Assembly (NCBI GenBank): GCA_043729515.1
Contig: JAYTLK010000259.1
Location: 1-64,000 of the forward strand
Reading direction: 5' to 3'
Length of the DNA stretch: 64,000 nt
DNA from: JANXSS01 sp043729515
GTDB lineage: Bacteria > Pseudomonadota > Gammaproteobacteria > Burkholderiales > Burkholderiaceae_D
Of the stretch, positions 26,151-34,515 are shown piece after piece (within the stretch, counting starts at the first letter, position 1; every line of letters begins with the position of its first letter). The position numbers and the translations under genes are program-made. The notes beneath the pieces were generated by a model, which was not told where the DNA came from, made no database searches, and worked only from the letters and a program-made list of their open reading frames with translations.

Positions 26151-27557
26151 TTATTTGTTTCCGGCGACGGCGACCTGATACGGCACATCGATCGTGGCCC
26201 GCACGCCGGTTGGCTGGTTCGGCACGATTTCGAGCTGACCGCCATCCTGGTACAGCAGTTTGAGGCGTTCCCGGATGCTTTGCAATCCCAGCCCGGTGCC
26301 ATCGCTGGCCACCGCACCGAAGCCCAGCCCGTCGTCGGAGACACTGACCCGCAACCGGTTGTCGGCCACTTCGGCCAGCACCTGCAGCGTGCCGCCCTCC
26401 GGCTTGCGCTCCAGGCCATGCTTGATCGCATTTTCCACCAGCGACTGCAGCATCATCGGTGGGAACACCGCACTGCGCAGTCCGGCCGAGATCCGGAAGT
26501 CGATGGTGAGCCGTTCTTCCATGCGCATTTTCAGCAAATCGAGATAGGCGCGCACCATGTCCGCTTCGCGGCCCAAGGTCGTGGCCACGGCGGTTTCCCG
26601 CATCTGCGGCAGCACTGCCCGCAGATACTGGATCAGGCTGCGTTGCATGGCGGATGCCCGCGGCGGATCGGTTTCGATCAGATATTCGACCGATGCCAAG
26701 GTATTGAACAGAAAGTGCGGCTCGACCTGCGCCTGCATGACCTGCATCTTGGCTTCCGTGATCTCGCGTTGCAGCGTGGCCCGCTCGGCGGCGGCATTGG
26801 CGGCCTGGGCCTGGGCTTCGGCGCGCTTCTTGCCACCCATTAGCGCTTTCGTGCCGAACAGGCCGACCACCAGCAACACCACGAAATTCATGAACCACTC
26901 CGACGATTTTTGCTTGGCAACCGAGACTTCCTGCGACGCCGCTTCATCGACCGCATCGGCCAGTGCCTCGCGCACCTCCTGACCTACTTCCGGCGGCAGG
27001 TAGATGTGCACGTCGGACGGTGAAGGCTTCGGGCCTGCCGGCTTCGAAGGTGCGGCTGCCGTGCCTGGCTGGCCTGGGGTGGCAGGCCCGACGGGTCCGA
27101 CAGGTCCGACAGGTTCGACAGGCGTCGCCGTTGCTGCACCGACGGCGGCGGCATTGCTCGCCGCTGCAGGATCGTTCGCCTTGCTCTCGTCTGCGTCATC
27201 TCCTTTGGACTTGCCGGCCATTTTTTCCTTGCCGCTGTTGGTGATGTGCAGGCCGGAGGCATCGATGCGGATGGTGGTGCCGTCATCTGTCGTCATCTGA
27301 TGTTCCTGGCTGCTTTTGAACAGGCGCGAATGGATGCTTGGCTGTTTTTTGCGCACCACGACGCTGTCTTCGGATTTGCTCGAAAACAGCGCATCCTGGA
27401 TCAGGCCGCCACAGATCATCAGCAACAGGGCGAACAACAGGAATTTCCGCCATGAGAGCTGGGTGACCCAGGTTGCGAGAGCATCGAAAGCAACCCGTAA
27501 CCAGGCGATGGTCGCGGCGACGGCGATCTTGAAGGTGTCTGCGTGATTCGAATTCAT
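26151..27557 (-). CDS. LytS-type sensor histidine kinase with collagen-like extracytoplasmic loop
   Basis: About 468 residues from ATG 27557 (MNSNHADTFK); ATG 27584 is an alternative. One membrane helix lies near residues 39-56 (FLLFALLLMICGGLIQ) and another near 224-241 (FMNFVVLLVVGLFGT). Between them is a ~165-residue loop with TTDDGTTIRIDASGLHI, an acidic/Ala-rich stretch and collagen-like GPVGPVGPATPGQPG. The cytoplasmic part is a coiled-coil-like Ala/Gln/Glu segment, then the His_kinase domain VEPHFLFNTLASVEYL (His281) and an ATPase domain (LVENAIKHGLERK, GLGLQSIRERL). It should phosphorylate the LytTR regulator encoded next. The signal is unknown. Confidence 0.9.
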   Translation of the reverse strand: MNSNHADTFKIAVAATIAWLRVAFDALATWVTQLSWRKFLLFALLLMICGGLIQDALFSSKSEDSVVVRKKQPSIHSRLFKSSQEHQMTTDDGTTIRIDASGLHITNSGKEKMAGKSKGDDADESKANDPAAASNAAAVGAATATPVEPVGPVGPVGPATPGQPGTAAAPSKPAGPKPSPSDVHIYLPPEVGQEVREALADAVDEAASQEVSVAKQKSSEWFMNFVVLLVVGLFGTKALMGGKKRAEAQAQAANAAAERATLQREITEAKMQVMQAQVEPHFLFNTLASVEYLIETDPPRASAMQRSLIQYLRAVLPQMRETAVATTLGREADMVRAYLDLLKMRMEERLTIDFRISAGLRSAVFPPMMLQSLVENAIKHGLERKPEGGTLQVLAEVADNRLRVSVSDDGLGFGAVASDGTGLGLQSIRERLKLLYQDGGQLEIVPNQPTGVRATIDVPYQVAVAGNK

Positions 27558-27645
27558 GGGGTGCTCGGTGAGTGTACCGGCCATTGATGCCGATATCGTT
27601 TTTGCGGGAGGCAGTCTAGCGTATGTGCGTGTCGATCCGGGACAT

Positions 27646-27939
27646 TCAGAATGCCGGCGCGGCTGGCGCGTGGCGCTGGCGATCGTTTGCATTCAACATG
27701 CCGATCATTGCCGGTGCTTGTACATCGTTTGCAAGCCGGTGTTTTTCGGCTGTGCTGAGTTTCTTTGCCACGATGGTCAAGGTCGGTATGGCCGGGTCGA
27801 TCCGGTAGGCGGCGTCCTGGGAATTCGCTGCGATGTAGTCCAGCGGCCCGGCGGGCCACAATGCGCCCGTGAGCAGGCCAGCCACGATCGCCAGTACGGC
27901 AGCGGCCCTTTTCATTGCGGTTGAGGTCGGCGTTGTCAT
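27646..27939 (-). CDS. small exported or membrane-anchored hypothetical protein
   Basis: 97 residues from ATG 27939 behind AAGGA. The N-terminus MKRAAAVLAIVAGLLTGALW is a signal peptide or anchor; the remaining ~65 residues are hydrophilic, with IDPAIPTLTIVAKKLSTAEK and a His/Ala-rich end. No family recognised. It is the first gene of the probable unit with the LytS kinase (89 bases downstream), the LytTR regulator and kynBU, so it might be an accessory or signal protein for the kinase; this is speculation from position. Confidence 0.55.
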   Translation of the reverse strand: MTTPTSTAMKRAAAVLAIVAGLLTGALWPAGPLDYIAANSQDAAYRIDPAIPTLTIVAKKLSTAEKHRLANDVQAPAMIGMLNANDRQRHAPAAPAF

Positions 27940-28259
27940 GATGGGTCCTTTCGATTGGGTGACAGGTGTCTTGCGATGGTTGCAATGTAGACTCTGGCTG
28001 CAAACGCCACCATCGGCTTGCGACGGACGGCATATTGCCGGGGATGAACGGTAAAAAAACCGATCGATCCGGTGAATCGGACCCTGTGAGCCACGCTGAG
28101 CCGCAGCGCCCGGATGCCAGGAGCCGCTGTCAGCCACATGACGATGTGCGTTTTGTATCGTTTGATCGGCATGTGGCAGCAGACGCCACTTGAGTCGGTT
28201 CCCCTGCCTGCTTCTTTCGTCCCTGGGGGAGGGCGCCGTTACAGTCACAATCTATCGGG
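27940..28259. other. divergent intergenic region between the kinase unit and the aminopeptidase
   Basis: 320 bases that must hold promoters for both directions. Short frames here lack support. I saw no consensus sigma-70 pair, operator palindrome or RNA gene that I could defend. Confidence 0.4.
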
Positions 28260-31046
28260 ATGCACATGACTCGTTTTCGCCTGCACGCGTTTTTCCTCTC
28301 ATTGATCACCTGGCTTGCCATCGCCTTACCTGTGGCAAGCCAGGCGGCGCCGCCGGTACCGGTGATGCGCCTGGGAGATGCCGTGCGCCCCTTGGCTTAT
28401 CGTCTCGCTCTGACCCTCGAACCTGAAAGACAAGGTTTCGACGGCCGTATCACGATCGATCTGGAGATTGCCGGCAGCCGGGATTTCTTCTGGCTGAACG
28501 GCCAGCAGTTGGAGATTCGCAGCGCTGTCCTGACGCAAGCAGGAAAGGCGCATGCGGCCCAGGTATCGACCGGCGGCACCGATTTCATCGGTCTGCAGTT
28601 CGGTCAGCCGCTGGCGAGCGGCCCGGCGCAACTCGTCATCGACTACACCGGAACCTTCGAGACCAACAACACCCGCGGCCTGTTCCGCCAGCAGGACGGC
28701 GGAGACTGGTATGCCCTGAGCCAGTTCGAAGCCACCAGCGCCCGCCGCGCTTTCCCCTGCTTCGACGAACCGCACTGGAAGACGCCCTGGACACTCGACC
28801 TGACGGTGCGGCGTGAAGTCACTGCGGTCTCCAACATGCCGGCGGTATCGGAAGAACCACGTGAAGCCGGCATGAAGACGGTCCATTTTGCGCCGACAGC
28901 GCCCCTGCCAAGTTATCTCGTTGCGCTCGGCGTCGGCCCGTTTGATATTGTCGACGGCGGCGTGGCCGGCATGAATGGCACGCACCTGCGCTACATCACA
29001 CCGAAGGGCAGAGGCGCCGAAGCCCGGTATGCCGCCAGCGTCACGCCGCGCATCCTCAGCCTGCTCGAAACCTATTTCGGCCGTCCCTATCCGTTCGCGA
29101 AACTTGACAGCATGGTCATCCCGGTGACGGTCAATTTCGGCGCCATGGAAAACGTCGGGCTGATCACCTATCGCGCGACCCTGATGCTGGCCAAGCCGGG
29201 CCAGGAAGACGACCGCTTCAAGCAGGCCTACGCCAGCGTCGCCGCCCATGAAATCGCCCATCAGTGGTTCGGCGACCTGGTGACGATGCGCTGGTGGACC
29301 GATGTCTGGCTCAACGAATCCTTTGCCACCTGGATGGCCCGAAAAACCATGGAGCAGTTCAATCCTGCCTGGGACAATAATGGCGCCCGCGAGCGCGAGC
29401 GCCAGATCGCGATGCAGGTCGACCGCCTGCAATCGACTCGGCAGGTGCGGCAGCCGGTCGAGGTACCGGACGATCTCGGCAACGCATTCGACAGCATTAC
29501 CTACGACAAGGGCGGCGCCGTGCTCGGCATGTTCGAATCCTATCTTGGCGAGGTCGGCTTCCGCGACGGTGTGCGGCGTTACCTGAAGCGCCATGAATAC
29601 GGCAATGCATCGGCCGAGGATTTTTTTGCAGCGATGGCGGAGAGCGATCCGCAGGTCGGCGCCGGGTTGGCAAGTTTCGTCAGCCAGCCGGGCCTGCCGC
29701 GGGTGAGCGCAACGCTGGAGTGCACGTCGCAGCCGGCAGTACGCCTGTCGCAAGAGCGATTCATTGCCGGCAAAACCGGAACGTCTGACCTGGCATTCGT
29801 TCCCGGATCGATTCAGGCAGGTGCATCGAAAACGACATTGATCCCGTTGCCAACTGCAGTGCCGGAAAATGGTGTGTCATCAAGAATGGCCGTCCCGTCG
29901 CAGGGCACCGCGCTGGCTTCCCAATCCTGGACCGTTCCGGTATGCGTTCGCTATCCGATCCCTGGCGGCAGCAAGCAGCTCTGCACCTTGCTGGATCGGC
30001 AAACCATGCTCGTACCGCTGACGGAAACGCCGTCCTGCCCTGCCTGGCTCCTGCCGAACCCGGGTGGGGTGGGGTATTTTCTGAGCGACATGGACGCGCG
30101 TGCGGTGCCCATGCTGGCAAAGGCACCACTGACAGCGGCGGAACGCGTTGCCTTGGCAGGCGACATCTCGCTGCAAATGCGCTCGGCTGCATTTCCCGCC
30201 GACCAGGCTTTCCGGTTGGTCGAGAGCGAGATCGACGATCCCGACCCCGAAGTCGCCCTGGCCGCGGTTAACATCGTGCGTGCGCTGAACACCGCCGTGC
30301 TGGCCCAATCGGATCGCGGGCAGTTCGCCGCCTGGATCGACCGTCATTTCAGCCAGCGTGCAATGGCACTGGGATGGCTGCCGCGTGACGGTGAATCAGA
30401 CGCCACCCGCAAGTTGCGCTCCGCCTTGCTGCCTGTCGCCGCCCGACTCGGCCGGCAGCCAGCCCTGCGTGCCGAAGCCGCGGCGCTGGCGCAGGACTGG
30501 ACCGTGCGTCAGGATGGCAGCCGCCTTGGCACCATGCTCGATCCGGTACTGGAGACGGCAGCGTTCGATGGCAATGCGCAGCTGCATCAGGCACTGATCG
30601 ACGTCGCGGCAAATTCAACAGATCGCCGGGTCCGTGGCAGCGCCTTTGCCGCGCTGGGCATGTTTTCCGACGAGCGCCTGCGCAAGGAAGCATTTTCGGT
30701 CCTGCTGGCGAATCGCTTCGACATGCGAGAAGCAAGCAACCTGATGCAGACTGCTGCCAGCGATCCGATGCAGGCGCAGGCACTGCAAGAGTTCGTGCAG
30801 GCCAATTTCGATGTGATCGCAGCGCGTTCACCTTCCGAAACCATTGGCCGCCTGCCGCGATATGGCGTGTTGCTGTGTACGCCCGCGCAGCGCGACACCT
30901 TCCAGGCGTTTTATCGTCAACGCGTCGCCACCTTGGCCGGCGGGCCGCGTAACCTGGCGCAAGCGGTTGAGGCGATTGACCTGTGTATTGCCAGTCGTCC
31001 GGCACAACAGATGCAGTTATCGCGTTTTCTTGTACCTGCCCGATAG
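28260..31046 (+). CDS. exported M1-family zinc aminopeptidase
   Basis: 928 residues with a signal peptide (HAFFLSLITWLAIALPVASQ AA cleavage region, about residues 9-30); ATG 28266 is an equally good start. The catalytic domain shows GAMENVGLITYR (294-298 GAMEN exopeptidase motif), HEIAHQWFGDLVT (zinc His330, Glu331, His334) and WLNESFATWMA (Glu353). The C-terminal ~350 residues are an ERAP1-like helical domain. It removes N-terminal residues from peptides, probably in the periplasm or outside, which could feed the dpp importer; that link is inference. Length is normal for the family. Confidence 0.93.
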   Translation: MHMTRFRLHAFFLSLITWLAIALPVASQAAPPVPVMRLGDAVRPLAYRLALTLEPERQGFDGRITIDLEIAGSRDFFWLNGQQLEIRSAVLTQAGKAHAAQVSTGGTDFIGLQFGQPLASGPAQLVIDYTGTFETNNTRGLFRQQDGGDWYALSQFEATSARRAFPCFDEPHWKTPWTLDLTVRREVTAVSNMPAVSEEPREAGMKTVHFAPTAPLPSYLVALGVGPFDIVDGGVAGMNGTHLRYITPKGRGAEARYAASVTPRILSLLETYFGRPYPFAKLDSMVIPVTVNFGAMENVGLITYRATLMLAKPGQEDDRFKQAYASVAAHEIAHQWFGDLVTMRWWTDVWLNESFATWMARKTMEQFNPAWDNNGARERERQIAMQVDRLQSTRQVRQPVEVPDDLGNAFDSITYDKGGAVLGMFESYLGEVGFRDGVRRYLKRHEYGNASAEDFFAAMAESDPQVGAGLASFVSQPGLPRVSATLECTSQPAVRLSQERFIAGKTGTSDLAFVPGSIQAGASKTTLIPLPTAVPENGVSSRMAVPSQGTALASQSWTVPVCVRYPIPGGSKQLCTLLDRQTMLVPLTETPSCPAWLLPNPGGVGYFLSDMDARAVPMLAKAPLTAAERVALAGDISLQMRSAAFPADQAFRLVESEIDDPDPEVALAAVNIVRALNTAVLAQSDRGQFAAWIDRHFSQRAMALGWLPRDGESDATRKLRSALLPVAARLGRQPALRAEAAALAQDWTVRQDGSRLGTMLDPVLETAAFDGNAQLHQALIDVAANSTDRRVRGSAFAALGMFSDERLRKEAFSVLLANRFDMREASNLMQTAASDPMQAQALQEFVQANFDVIAARSPSETIGRLPRYGVLLCTPAQRDTFQAFYRQRVATLAGGPRNLAQAVEAIDLCIASRPAQQMQLSRFLVPAR

Positions 31047-31084
31047 CGATCGATTGCGGCGCATCGTCGTATGGCGTGTCTGTG

Positions 31085-31111
31085 CCCCACAACGGCTCGC
31101 CCGTTGAGGGG
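31085..31111 (+). terminator. hairpin after the aminopeptidase gene, possible terminator
   Basis: CCCC-A-CAACGG pairs with CCGTTG-A-GGGG around a short loop, 38 bases after the stop codon. There is no T-run, so it may be a transcript-stabilising hairpin rather than an intrinsic terminator. Confidence 0.4.
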
Positions 31112-31234
31112 TCTCAATTCAGTTCGCCGGACTACTGCAAGACTGATGGCACCTGACTCAGGCAGCATGCAACGCGGATCCCGACATGGAATCGCGATTG
31201 CACCCGCGTCGCCACCCTTCGCACGGAGAACCCC

Positions 31235-32113
31235 ATGCCTGACCCGCTGTCGCCCTTGTTCGACATTTACCGCACACATCTCGACGCCTGTTGCCGCATC
31301 ACTGGCGCGGTCCTGTCCGGAACAGAAAAAATTGAGCGCATGTTTCTGGAAACTGCGCAGCGCGCCGTTGATGAACATTATCGATTTCTCCACGCGTTCG
31401 GCAATACACGTGGCTTTCAGAACTGGATGCGCCTGCAAGCCGACTTCTGGTCTGAAAAACCTGACCAAATCCAACAATTCCAGCAAGGCTACCTGTGCAT
31501 CCATGCAGAGCGCCAGAATGAAATCGGCCGCACGATCCAGACATTGATGGAACAGTTCAAAAACAGTATGCGGCAGGCACTACCGAACATGCCGCGTCCG
31601 ACGGCTGCGTCAATGAATGCCCGTACTGCGGCCAGCAATCCTTTCATCTCGATGACGTCAGCCTGGCAGGCAGCGTTTCATAGCGCATCCCGGCCTGGCA
31701 TTTCGGTCAGTACCGTTCATGATGCTGTCGACAGCGCCCACAGGGCAAGCGACATCGCGAGATCAGAGTGCCGCGCGGAAAATATCCAACCGGTGGTCTT
31801 CAGTCCGGCAAGCGATGACGTCAATGACTTGTCGGAACGATTGAGCGAAAACGATCCCAATCAGCGGGTGAGCGAGGTAGCCGGAGAAATGGCCAATGAA
31901 TCGGCCAATGAATCGACCAATGAATCGGTGAATGCAACAAGGACCAATGACACCGTGAGCATCGAAGGCGGGAACGGTAGCAGACACACAAGCGCAAACG
32001 CAAACGCAAACGCAAACGCAAACGCAAACGCAAACGCAAACGCAAACGCAAACGCAAACGGACACGGACACGGAAACGGTAGTCGACGCGCCCGAGTATC
32101 GCGGCGGGTGTAG
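31235..32113 (+). CDS. phasin-like protein with repetitive Asn/Ala C-terminus
   Basis: 292 residues starting ATG 31235 behind GGAGAA. Residues 1-115 are helical and amphipathic (DIYRTHLDACCRITGAVLSG, EKIERMFLETAQRAVDEHYR, and FQNWMRLQADFWSEKPDQ), resembling phasins that coat polyhydroxyalkanoate granules, or related small granule-associated proteins. Residues 200-292 are low complexity: NES-type repeats (ANESANESTNES), an (AN)n run encoded by eleven GCAAAC hexamers, a GHGHGNG segment and a basic end (SRRARVSRRV). The basic tail could bind DNA or a charged surface. No PHA synthase gene is in the window, so the phasin label is by resemblance only. Confidence 0.5.
   Translation: MPDPLSPLFDIYRTHLDACCRITGAVLSGTEKIERMFLETAQRAVDEHYRFLHAFGNTRGFQNWMRLQADFWSEKPDQIQQFQQGYLCIHAERQNEIGRTIQTLMEQFKNSMRQALPNMPRPTAASMNARTAASNPFISMTSAWQAAFHSASRPGISVSTVHDAVDSAHRASDIARSECRAENIQPVVFSPASDDVNDLSERLSENDPNQRVSEVAGEMANESANESTNESVNATRTNDTVSIEGGNGSRHTSANANANANANANANANANANANGHGHGNGSRRARVSRRV
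31891..31926 (+). repeat. three 12-bp tandem repeats
   Basis: GGCCAATGAATC twice and GACCAATGAATC once, in tandem inside the phasin-like gene, encoding repeats of Ala/Thr-Asn-Glu-Ser. Confidence 0.85.
31994..32059 (+). repeat. (GCAAAC)11 perfect hexanucleotide tract
   Basis: Sixty-six bases made of eleven identical GCAAAC units, followed by degenerate hexamers (GGACAC, GGACAC, GGAAAC). In the gene's frame it encodes alternating Ala and Asn. Because the unit is a multiple of three, copy-number change would alter protein length without a frameshift. Confidence 0.97.
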
Positions 32114-32219
32114 ACGAAAAGGCGTTGTCGGTGGTGTACCGGTGACCTCGCCGTCAGGAAAAGCTGGTGGAGCACATTCCCAGGCGACGGCAGAACGAAT
32201 CTGCCGTCGACGTCTTACA

Positions 32220-33167
32220 TCAAGCGGAAATTAACTGTTCCGCAGCGGCAGCGGCAGCAGCAGCGTCTTCAGCATTCTTACGGGCGAGTTGCTTGGATTT
32301 TTTCGAGGCGATCTGCTTGGCACGGGAGCTTGACGGCGGTAGCCTCCGCAGGGTTTTCAAGGCGTCCGGGTCCTTGATGCCGATTGAGCGTTGATCGACA
32401 CTGATCAGCCCGATTTCATTAAAGGCAGACAACGTTCTGCTGACGGTTTCCAAGGTCAGCCCAAGGTAGCTGCCTATTTCATGGCGCGTCATGCGCAGAT
32501 TGAACAGCTTGCTCGAATAACCCATCTCAGCGAACCGGTCGGACAGTGAGACAAGGAACCGTGCGACACGGGCTTCTGCACTCAGTGCACCGAGCATGCT
32601 CACCATTGCCTGCTCGCGTACCAGTTCACGACTCATGACGCTGTACATTGCATGTTCAAGCTCAACATGGGTCCTGCCAAGCGCAGTGAATTTCTTGAAC
32701 GGCAGAAGAATCAGGTCGCAGTTCGACAACGCAACTGCTTCGGATGCATAGCGCCGTGTATGAATTCCATCCACGCCGAACAGATCGCCCTTCATTGGAA
32801 AACTGAGTACTTGTTCATTTCCAAATTCGTCGATCAATACTGTCTTGAGAAATCCGGAATGAACGATGTAGAGCGTGTCGAAGGGTTGCCCGATGGTGTG
32901 AATCCGCTGGCCCGTCTTGAACTGCACATGCTGGAACAGCAATTCGTCGTCTGCCAGGTTTGATACTGCTGGTATGCGCAAGACATCGCACAACTCCCGC
33001 AGGTTCGACCAAAGTTTGCCCTGGCGCTGCCAGCCGGCCTCGAGCGAGGAAGCAAGCGGCTGTGTCGCATTTCCATTGGCGGCTGTGTTGCCGCTACCGT
33101 TGCTGTTTGTCGCGCCGGTCGTTGCCGTGACGTTGGAGCGGATGTCAGACATTTGTGTAGACAACAT
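32220..33167 (-). CDS. Crp/Fnr-family regulator, Fnr-like HTH but lacking the N-terminal cysteine cluster
   Basis: About 315 residues from ATG 33167, six bases after AGGAG. A variable Asn/Gly/Thr-rich leader of ~45 residues precedes the cyclic-nucleotide-binding-like fold (VQFKTGQRIHTIGQPFDTLY, FPMKGDLFGVDGIHTRRYAS) and an HTH domain with MTRHEIGSYLGLTLETVSRT, whose Glu-Thr-Val-Ser-Arg recognition helix matches Fnr. Only two cysteines are present (LCDVLRI and SNCDL), so an Fnr-type [4Fe-4S] oxygen sensor with four ligands cannot form. The C-terminus is basic then poly-alanine (AEDAAAAAAAAEQ). It likely reads TTGAT-N4-ATCAA-type sites; the signal is unknown. Confidence 0.88.
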   Translation of the reverse strand: MLSTQMSDIRSNVTATTGATNSNGSGNTAANGNATQPLASSLEAGWQRQGKLWSNLRELCDVLRIPAVSNLADDELLFQHVQFKTGQRIHTIGQPFDTLYIVHSGFLKTVLIDEFGNEQVLSFPMKGDLFGVDGIHTRRYASEAVALSNCDLILLPFKKFTALGRTHVELEHAMYSVMSRELVREQAMVSMLGALSAEARVARFLVSLSDRFAEMGYSSKLFNLRMTRHEIGSYLGLTLETVSRTLSAFNEIGLISVDQRSIGIKDPDALKTLRRLPPSSSRAKQIASKKSKQLARKNAEDAAAAAAAAEQLISA

Positions 33168-33705
33168 AGTCATCTCCTAATTTCATAAACGCATGTTCAA
33201 TGAAGACTCATTTCCCGGAGATGCAGCCGCAGTATCGTTGTCCTCGCCTGCCCGATACTTGTTTTTTTCATCACTACTTCCAGAAAATGACAGATGGTGG
33301 CTACGTTCAATTCATGGATGGTTCCAGCAGGATCACTTGTTCGATGGAATGGTGCATGCCAAGTCGGAAATTTCCGACCCTGGAACAATCAGACCCGTGC
33401 GAGTTTACAAATTGAAGGGTAACGATGGATATGCACTTCAATGACGTTGAGTACCTTCTGTCATTCTTGAGATGCAAGTTATAAGTATGTCAACAGGGAT
33501 GTTTTAATACTATCGGGATCCGCTGAATCGCGGTGTAAGAAGCAACTGATTTTTATAAGAATAGTCCTAAAAAACAAAAGAAATAGACGATTCTGTTGCA
33601 GCGCCTCACAGTGGCTTCGCGAACCGAGGGGGTTTGATCTAGATTGAAATGTTCGTGACTTAATTTTGCTGGCGTAATGCTTCCATCAGGGAATGCGATC
33701 GCGGC
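33168..33705. other. intergenic region upstream of the Fnr-like gene
   Basis: About 540 AT-richer bases between two minus-strand genes; it should hold the Fnr-like gene's promoter and the end of the NarL-type transcript. TTGATCTAGATTGA at 33634-33647 matches the left half of an Fnr box and only part of the right half. A plus-strand frame at 33193-33444 has no ribosome site or family resemblance. Confidence 0.45.
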
Positions 33706-34350
33706 TCAGGTTTTCATCGGCGCGACCAGTCGGTATGCAATTGCATATTGAACGAGCTCGGCCAGGGAACCGAGTTCCATCTTTTGCAGAATGCGTGTCT
33801 TGTGGGTGCTGACCGTCTTCACGCTCAAATGCAGGGATGCGGCAATGTCGGTAATGGATTTGCCCGATACCAGCAGCGAAAAGACTTCGAATTCCCGGTT
33901 TGACAACTCCTTGTGCGGCAAGATGTCGGTCGTCGGCATGGCGTCGATGGCAAGCTGCTCTGCAACTGCCATGCTGATATATGGCCGTCCGGCGGCCACT
34001 TTGCGTATTGCGCCGAGTAACTGCACGCCGGCGCTTTCCTTGGTCAGGTAGCCTCGTGCGCCGGCACGGATAGCCCGAACCGCGTATTGCTCCTCTTCAT
34101 GCATTGTCAATATCAGGATCGGGAGTTTCGGTGCAGTCTCTTTCAACTGACGGATCAGGTCGACACCGTTTTTGCCAGGCATCGACATATCGAGCAACAA
34201 CAGATCGAAGTCGCAACGTCGGGCCTGCGCCAGGGTTTCGAAGCCATCGACCGCTTCGCCAACGACGCTGATGTCGTCGGCAGTCTCGAGAATGCGTTTG
34301 AGTCCCTCTCGCATCAAGGTATGGTCGTCGGCGATCACGATTTTGATCAT
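33706..34350 (-). CDS. NarL/FixJ-type response regulator
   Basis: 214 residues from ATG 34350 (MIKIVIADDHTLMREGL); the frame extends upstream to 34485 but that leader is basic and not receiver-like. Receiver domain with phospho-acceptor LLLLDMSMPGKNGVDL and ILTMHEEEQYAVRAIRAGAR (Thr) plus GYLTKES (Lys). C-terminal LuxR-type HTH: LSNREFEVFSLLVSGKSITD, IAASLHLSVKTVSTHKTRIL. Partner kinase is encoded 165 bases upstream on the same strand. Targets could include the divergently placed dctA or the Fnr-like gene; not shown by sequence. Confidence 0.93.
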   Translation of the reverse strand: MIKIVIADDHTLMREGLKRILETADDISVVGEAVDGFETLAQARRCDFDLLLLDMSMPGKNGVDLIRQLKETAPKLPILILTMHEEEQYAVRAIRAGARGYLTKESAGVQLLGAIRKVAAGRPYISMAVAEQLAIDAMPTTDILPHKELSNREFEVFSLLVSGKSITDIAASLHLSVKTVSTHKTRILQKMELGSLAELVQYAIAYRLVAPMKT

Positions 34351-34515
34351 CGCTTCAGTCTCGATGGCAGGCAGGGCGATCACGCGCAGGACGATGCGAG
34401 AACTGCTGCGGGAAGGATGTGCGATGCGACGTTTCGTTCGCGATGAACGCCGAAGGAACCTGCTCGCTGCGACCCGAGTTTCCAAGAGGGTCCACGTGCT
34501 GAGGCAACGGCCGGG

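Noticed and set aside
31994..32059. Repeat tract considered as a CRISPR-like or IS-end repeat.
   Set aside because: The units are contiguous 6-mers without spacers, inside a coding frame; it is a microsatellite.
33193..33444. An 83-codon plus-strand frame in the intergenic region.
   Set aside because: No ribosome-binding site, no family resemblance, and it sits over the Fnr-like promoter.
33634..33647. Possible Fnr box TTGATCTAGATTGA.
   Set aside because: The left half matches TTGAT but the right half matches ATCAA at only three of five positions; not reported as a site.
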